This document shows, in pieces, positions 59,460 to 64,000 of a DNA stretch of 64,000 nucleotides. The notes under the pieces are model-generated. The model was not told the origin of the DNA and ran no database searches. It saw only the letters and a program-made list of their open reading frames with translations. Position 1 is the stretch's first letter; every line of letters starts with the position of its first letter. The stretch comes from Marisa cornuarietis (taxonomy: Eukaryota > Mollusca > Gastropoda > Architaenioglossa > Ampullariidae), in contig SMMW01000622.1 in NCBI GenBank assembly GCA_004794655.1, positions 3,471,501 through 3,535,500 on the forward strand, in the 5' to 3' direction. Made by a program: the position numbers and the translations under genes.

Positions 59460-60480
59460 TCAGCAATACTAAGTGGTGAGGGAACAATAGGGTTAAGTGT
59501 GTTTTTACAACCGAGGGTCGACCTCTAGTATCAGTAGGGCCTGGAAACTGCGGTTATGCAAGAACGGACCCGAATATCGCCTAGGGGGTAGACCGCTAAG
59601 TGAGAGCCCAGTGCACTTAGCCCGGACAATGGCGGTTGTTTTTCTTGCTGTAGACGGGCCGTCTGTGACGAGCGAAGAAGGCAGACGATGGGGCGCGGTA
59701 AAGTGGTTCTTAGGCAAGGGTTATGATAGGTTATGCATTGACCAGCGAGAGTATATGGCAGACCACGTGGGTAACCTGTAGACCGATGCACGATTGGCTA
59801 GTAAAGAAGCGCCTGTGTCGCGAGCAAATGCGAGAGTGCAAGAGCCAATGGGAGACCACTGACGCACCTGACCACGTGGAAAAGAGCCAATGAGAAACCA
59901 CTGACACACCTGACCACGTGGACGCTGAGGAGAGACAAGGAAAGAGGCTTTTTCGCTCGAACCCTCGAAGGAGGCAGATGTGTGTACCGCCAGGTGGGTG
60001 CCGGGTACAAGAGGTCTAAGTTGGTCCATCTCTATCTGCAGTGGCCTGTATTTCCACCAGCTAGTACCACTCGGGTCTAGTGGTGCGATAACGGGGTCAC
60101 GGAAGACAGCCTGACAGGGAGAGGAAGAACGCCCGTTCTGAGCCAGGAGCGTATGCAGCCGCGTGAGTGAAGGTGACGGGTCTCAAGAGACGGAACTACA
60201 CCTGTCGTACGTTCCAGAGGTCTGGGGACAGGGTTCCGGGGGAAGCAGGCCAAAGAGACAGCCAGAGCCACGGTGGGAAGAGGGCGACACGAGTCGTCAA
60301 GAATACAGCATGTGTTCAGTGGACCATCCCATTGAGAGGGGCTGAAGCAGTTCAAGAAGTGGGTTCAAGGACTGGTGGTCAGGGAACGGACTACGGGTCC
60401 GTGTCATATGTATTCTAGTTGTAAACATCTGATGTTTGTGTATGAGCGGGAGTAGCTCAACTCTCAATTGATTCGGGTAT
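59460..60480. other. GC- and CpG-rich promoter-like block
   Basis: Clearly more GC- and CpG-rich than the AT-rich surroundings. It includes a 42-bp tandem duplication (59841-59923), each unit with 'agccaatg' (CCAAT box) and 'gaccacgtgg' (E-box CACGTG). A third GACCACGTGG is at 59761-59770. No frame in it resembles a known protein. It could be the promoter and 5' end of a gene, or the 5' region of a mobile element. Confidence 0.4.
59841..59923. repeat. 42-bp direct repeat with CCAAT and CACGTG motifs
   Basis: Two adjacent copies starting 'agagccaatg' at 59841 and 59883, each ending 'cctgaccacgtgga'. Confidence 0.85.
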
Positions 60481-60684
60481 CTATATGGAATGTCATTATT
60501 ATCCTATGATCTTTTATTGTGCTCAATCTGATTTTTTCTTTTGTGTGTAATTATAATTTTATATGTTGCCAACCCTGTCTGTTGGTTGTGTGTGCACACG
60601 TGGGAGAACGGAACTGATAGTATGTAAGCGTGTGGAAAGTGCGAACCACGGGTGATTTGGTGTGAGGGGCTTACAGTGGGTACA

Positions 60685-62882
60685 GCGAGCCAGCATTCCG
60701 TGACCTGAAGCGCACGCGCCGGCGAGCTGAACGTCTTTGCCGGAAGACTGGACTCGCCATCCACAAAGAAATTTACAATGCTGCAAAGCGAAGCGTGGCA
60801 AAATGCATTTATGAGGCTAAAACATCATACCTTCAGGGCCAAATAATTGCACCTCCTCCAAAAAGCTTTTTGCCATTTGCAATAAAATGACTGGATCTAA
60901 GACAGCAACACCACTGCCTACTGCCTACCCTGCTTCACTGCTGCCGCAAGTTTTTAGTGATTATTTCACCAGCAAGATATCGGACATTCGATCATCATTA
61001 GACTCGGCGTCGGCGCTTGACAGCATCTCCTGTGATGTCCTCCCAGGATGTTCCATGACCAAGTTCCTACCAGTCTCTGAGACCGATGTAAAAGCGGTTA
61101 TCCTAAAAGCTAAAGCAACAACCTGCGAGTTAGATCCGATGCCCACGAGCCTTCTGCTCGAGTGCCTAGATACTCTACTTCCTGCCATCACACATATTGT
61201 AAATGTCAGCCTGTCGTCAGGTGTTTTCCCATCTCTGTTCAAGAATGCGGTGGTGAGGCCACTTCTAAAGAAATCCACGCTTGATGTCAATGTGCTAAAC
61301 AACTACCGCCCAGTCTCCAACTTGTCTTTTCTCTCTAAGATCATAGAGAAAATAGTTTTGACACAGCTCTGGGCCTATTTACAAGACCACCATCTTCTTC
61401 CACAAGCTCAGTCGGCATATAGACCTTTCCACAGCACTGAGACCACTCTTATTAAAGTAACAACAGACATATTATCTGCTCTTGACAGTGGTGATGTTTC
61501 TCCATTAACCCTACTGGACCTGTCTGCTGCATTTGACACTATAGACCACTCTCTGCTTCTTCACAGACTCCACACCCTCTACGGGATTTCTGGACCTGCC
61601 CTCTCATGGTTCAACTCCTATCTCACTGATAGGACCCAGACTGTGGTAGTCGATGGTCAGACATCTCGCCCTGCTTCACTTTTCTGTGGCGTTCCCCAAG
61701 GCTCAGTACTTGGCCCAGTCCTGTTCATCCTGTATACTAAACCACTTTCATCTTGCATCCGGTCTCACCAGGTGTCTCATCAGTCCTATGCAGATGACAC
61801 GCAGCTTTACTGTTCTATTCCACTGGCTGAGTCTCACTCTGCTATTAGCTCTCTAGAAACTTGTATTAGTGATGTCAAAGGCTGGATGGTGAAAAACAAG
61901 CTTAAACTAAATGATGATAAAACGGAAGCCCTCTTGTGCCATAGAAGAAGACATCAACCTTCACTAGTCAGTCTGCCCAATCACATCAAGGTGGGCGACA
62001 GCAACATCACCTTCACGTCATCTGTTAGGAATCTGGGATTTATTGTCACCGCAGACATGACCCTTGATAAACATGTTACAGCTGTCTGTCAGTCTGCCTA
62101 CTATGAGCTCCGTAAGATCAGTGCCATCCGTCACTTTCTCTCTACACGTGCCACCAACACTCTTGTCTGTGCGTTTGTTCTTTCACGACTTGACTACTGC
62201 AACTCCTTGCTGGCAGGCTGCCCCTCATCCCTCATTCAGAAACTCCAGAGAGTTCAGAACTCCGCTGCACGTCTGGTACTTAGAGCAAGGAAACGGGACC
62301 ATGTCACACCTCTCCTTCGTTTTCTACACTGGCTACCCGTCCGTTCTCGCATCCAGTACAAACTGTCTGTGCTGTGTTTTAATTTCTTTGCTGGCTCCTG
62401 TCCTGACTATTTCTCTGAACTTCTCATCCCTTACTCTCCGGCCAGACAACTCCGCTCTTCCTCTGACAACCGTACTCTGACTGTTCCTGTCACCAGAACA
62501 ACAACATATGGTCACAGGACTTTTGGCTACTGTGCTGCAAAACAATGGAACTCTCTTCCTCTCCATATCCGCCACCTTCCTACAATTGAATCCTTCAAAT
62601 CTGCACTGAAAACGCACCTCTTCCTTGAGCACTACTCCTAGTCCACAATGCTAGTCCTTACCCCCCCCCTTCCCTCTTGCTACTTTACCCATCACTATTT
62701 TTCTCTGTTCCTGTTACTTGATGCCTTTTGTTATCTGTTTTTTGTCAGTACTGTCGTTTTCTTTCGTCCCCTGTGTTCTGTATCTACTTAGTCCACGTCT
62801 CTTCCCCGTTTTAAGCGCTAAGAGCATACTCTCTACGAGTGTGAATATGCGCTATAAAAATCTTCACTATTATTATTTATTA
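60685..62882 (+). mobile_element. 5'-truncated L2/CR1-like LINE, copy 2
   Basis: Upstream of the main frame, about 60692-60887 encodes the linker between endonuclease and RT ('FRDLKRTRRRAERLCRKTG') and runs into TGA at 60888. Coding continues in another frame from ATG 60887, so a one-base indel separates the halves. The 3' UTR ends 'gcgctataaaaatcttcac' plus a (TATTAT)-like tail. The endonuclease domain is missing. Confidence 0.82.
60887..62641 (+). CDS. LINE reverse transcriptase, open frame of 584 aa
   Basis: Contains a longer N-terminal part than copy 1, including the linker 'VILKAKATTCELDPMPTSLL' and 'NNYRPVSNLSFLSKIIEKIV' (RT block 1). Then 'LDLSAAFDTIDHSLLL' (A), 'GVPQGSVLGPVLF' (B), 'YADDTQLY' (C) and the C-terminal region ending 'KTHLFLEHYS'. 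RT catalytic Asp residues are intact and no internal stop is present. Because the endonuclease is absent and the frame is broken upstream, the element is probably not autonomous. Confidence 0.9.
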   Translation: MTGSKTATPLPTAYPASLLPQVFSDYFTSKISDIRSSLDSASALDSISCDVLPGCSMTKFLPVSETDVKAVILKAKATTCELDPMPTSLLLECLDTLLPAITHIVNVSLSSGVFPSLFKNAVVRPLLKKSTLDVNVLNNYRPVSNLSFLSKIIEKIVLTQLWAYLQDHHLLPQAQSAYRPFHSTETTLIKVTTDILSALDSGDVSPLTLLDLSAAFDTIDHSLLLHRLHTLYGISGPALSWFNSYLTDRTQTVVVDGQTSRPASLFCGVPQGSVLGPVLFILYTKPLSSCIRSHQVSHQSYADDTQLYCSIPLAESHSAISSLETCISDVKGWMVKNKLKLNDDKTEALLCHRRRHQPSLVSLPNHIKVGDSNITFTSSVRNLGFIVTADMTLDKHVTAVCQSAYYELRKISAIRHFLSTRATNTLVCAFVLSRLDYCNSLLAGCPSSLIQKLQRVQNSAARLVLRARKRDHVTPLLRFLHWLPVRSRIQYKLSVLCFNFFAGSCPDYFSELLIPYSPARQLRSSSDNRTLTVPVTRTTTYGHRTFGYCAAKQWNSLPLHIRHLPTIESFKSALKTHLFLEHYS

Positions 62883-63691
62883 GCAGAGAGTCCCATTCCC
62901 CTCGGGCTGGTTAGCCCAGATCCTCTTATCTGTGGTAAATAAATCGTCACAATTCAGTTTGTTGACCGATGATAAGTGTCATCTGAGTAATGCATCAGAT
63001 CATTTAGCTCTTTGCAGTGATACTGTTGCTAGTGATTTGCTGTTATTAAATTACAAATAATAAAATAGTTTCCCCAATATCACACTTAGTATAAAATATG
63101 CAGCTGCTTATGTAACATTATCTTCAGAAAAATGAGCAGATAAATCAAAGATTCTAGAAAAACAGATACTAACATTAGAATCAAAATTGACTGAAAAAGT
63201 AATCAACTTCAGGCAAATTGGGAAAACAGAACAATATATTAAAATATACAAAGGATAAAACAGTGAGCTGCAAGAAAAATATTTAAAAATGTATGAAAGA
63301 GATGAGATTAAATGCACCCAAGCTTAAATACTTTGGGATACAGCTAAAGATCTAAAGGGGGAGGGGACTCCAGTCTTGGATCCACCATAAGCATAGGTAA
63401 TGAATGATAATAAAAGACAGTGAATGGGTTCAAAATTATTTTATATTTTCTCAGCGTTTATAGCAACACCTTAATATTTCTTTGATTTGCACTATTTTAA
63501 TAATGTCTCATCAACACTTGCTTAAATTTTTCAGTCAAGTGTGTTGATATTCCATCTTCCTGTTAGCTTTGTAGGTGTTTATATCCAACCTGCACTTTCA
63601 GAAGTTAAGATCTTCAGATTATTTTGGTGAAAAATGAAGACTGAAATTGACACTCTGCTGAAGGTTTTGCTCATCTTTACAAAGTTTGTTC
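62883..63691. other. Intergenic sequence, nothing recognised
   Basis: AT-rich spacer between two oppositely oriented LINE copies. No supported gene or repeat structure. Confidence 0.4.
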
Positions 63692-64000
63692 ATAATAATA
63701 ATAATAGTGAAGATTTTTATGGCGCATATTCACACTCATAGAGAGCATGCTCTTAGCGCTTAAAACGAGGAAGAGACATGGACTAAGTAGATACAGAACA
63801 AAGGGGACGAAAGAAAACGACAGTACTGACGACGAAACAGAAAACAAAAGGCATCAAGTAACAGGAACAGAGAAATATAGTGATTCTGCCGAGAAAGATG
63901 GGTAAAGTAGCAAGAGGGAAGGGGGGGGGGGTTAGAAGGACTAGCTTTGTGGACTATGTTAGGAGTAATACTCAAGGAAGAGGTGCGTTTTCAGTGCAGA
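63692..64000 (-). mobile_element. L2/CR1-like LINE, 3' end (continues past window)
   Basis: Reverse complement of the 3' UTR of copies 1 and 2: (ATA)n tail, 'gtgaagatttttatggcgca', 'gagcatgctcttagcgctta', then the end of the coding region ('aggaagaggtgcgttttcag'). The body lies beyond the right edge. Confidence 0.85.

Noticed and set aside
59497..59781. 95-codon open frame in the GC-rich block
   Set aside because: High GC content alone lengthens open frames. Overlapping frames of similar length exist on the other strand, and the sequence matches no family I know.

Overview
The window reads as an invertebrate animal nuclear genome, most likely a marine gastropod or another mollusc. It is AT-rich, its genes are split by GT-AG introns, it has long introns and many microsatellites, and it is dense in L2/CR1-type LINEs, tRNA-derived SINEs and short inverted-repeat elements. 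The species assignment is inference. Gene models were built by hand from reading frames, splice sites and phase; every internal junction given keeps the frame unless stated.

Layout. 0-3.7 kb: the 5' part of a PPM1K-type mitochondrial PP2C phosphatase (minus strand), with a small gag-only LTR element and a LINE fragment in its introns. 3.8-8.6 kb: mostly non-coding, with a MITE and a tRNA-derived SINE. 9.2-13.7 kb: two related class A GPCR genes facing each other, one with two exons (plus) and one in a single open frame (minus). Three copies of one MITE family lie around them. 18.2-25.3 kb: a complete ten-coding-exon HP1BP3-like gene (plus) encoding 786 aa with three linker-histone H15 domains. 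30.6-41.1 kb: a complete seven-exon LRMDA/C10orf11-like leucine-rich-repeat gene (minus, 253 aa). 44.7-45.3 kb: a piggyBac-derived remnant. 46.2-55.1 kb: a nine-exon testican (SPOCK)-like secreted protein gene (minus); its introns hold a foldback element and a 5'-truncated LINE with an intact RT frame. 57.3-58.4 kb: a small three-exon gene of unknown function (minus, 106 aa). 59-64 kb: a hAT-like element, a GC-rich promoter-like block, a second LINE with an intact RT frame, and an inverted LINE 3' end at the edge.

The genes do not form an obvious pathway. They are unrelated: mitochondrial branched-chain amino-acid control, signalling receptors, chromatin, melanosome-type differentiation, and extracellular matrix. 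The coherent structures are the receptor pair, which look like diverged local paralogues, and the LINE family, which occurs four times and shares its 3' end style with a SINE.
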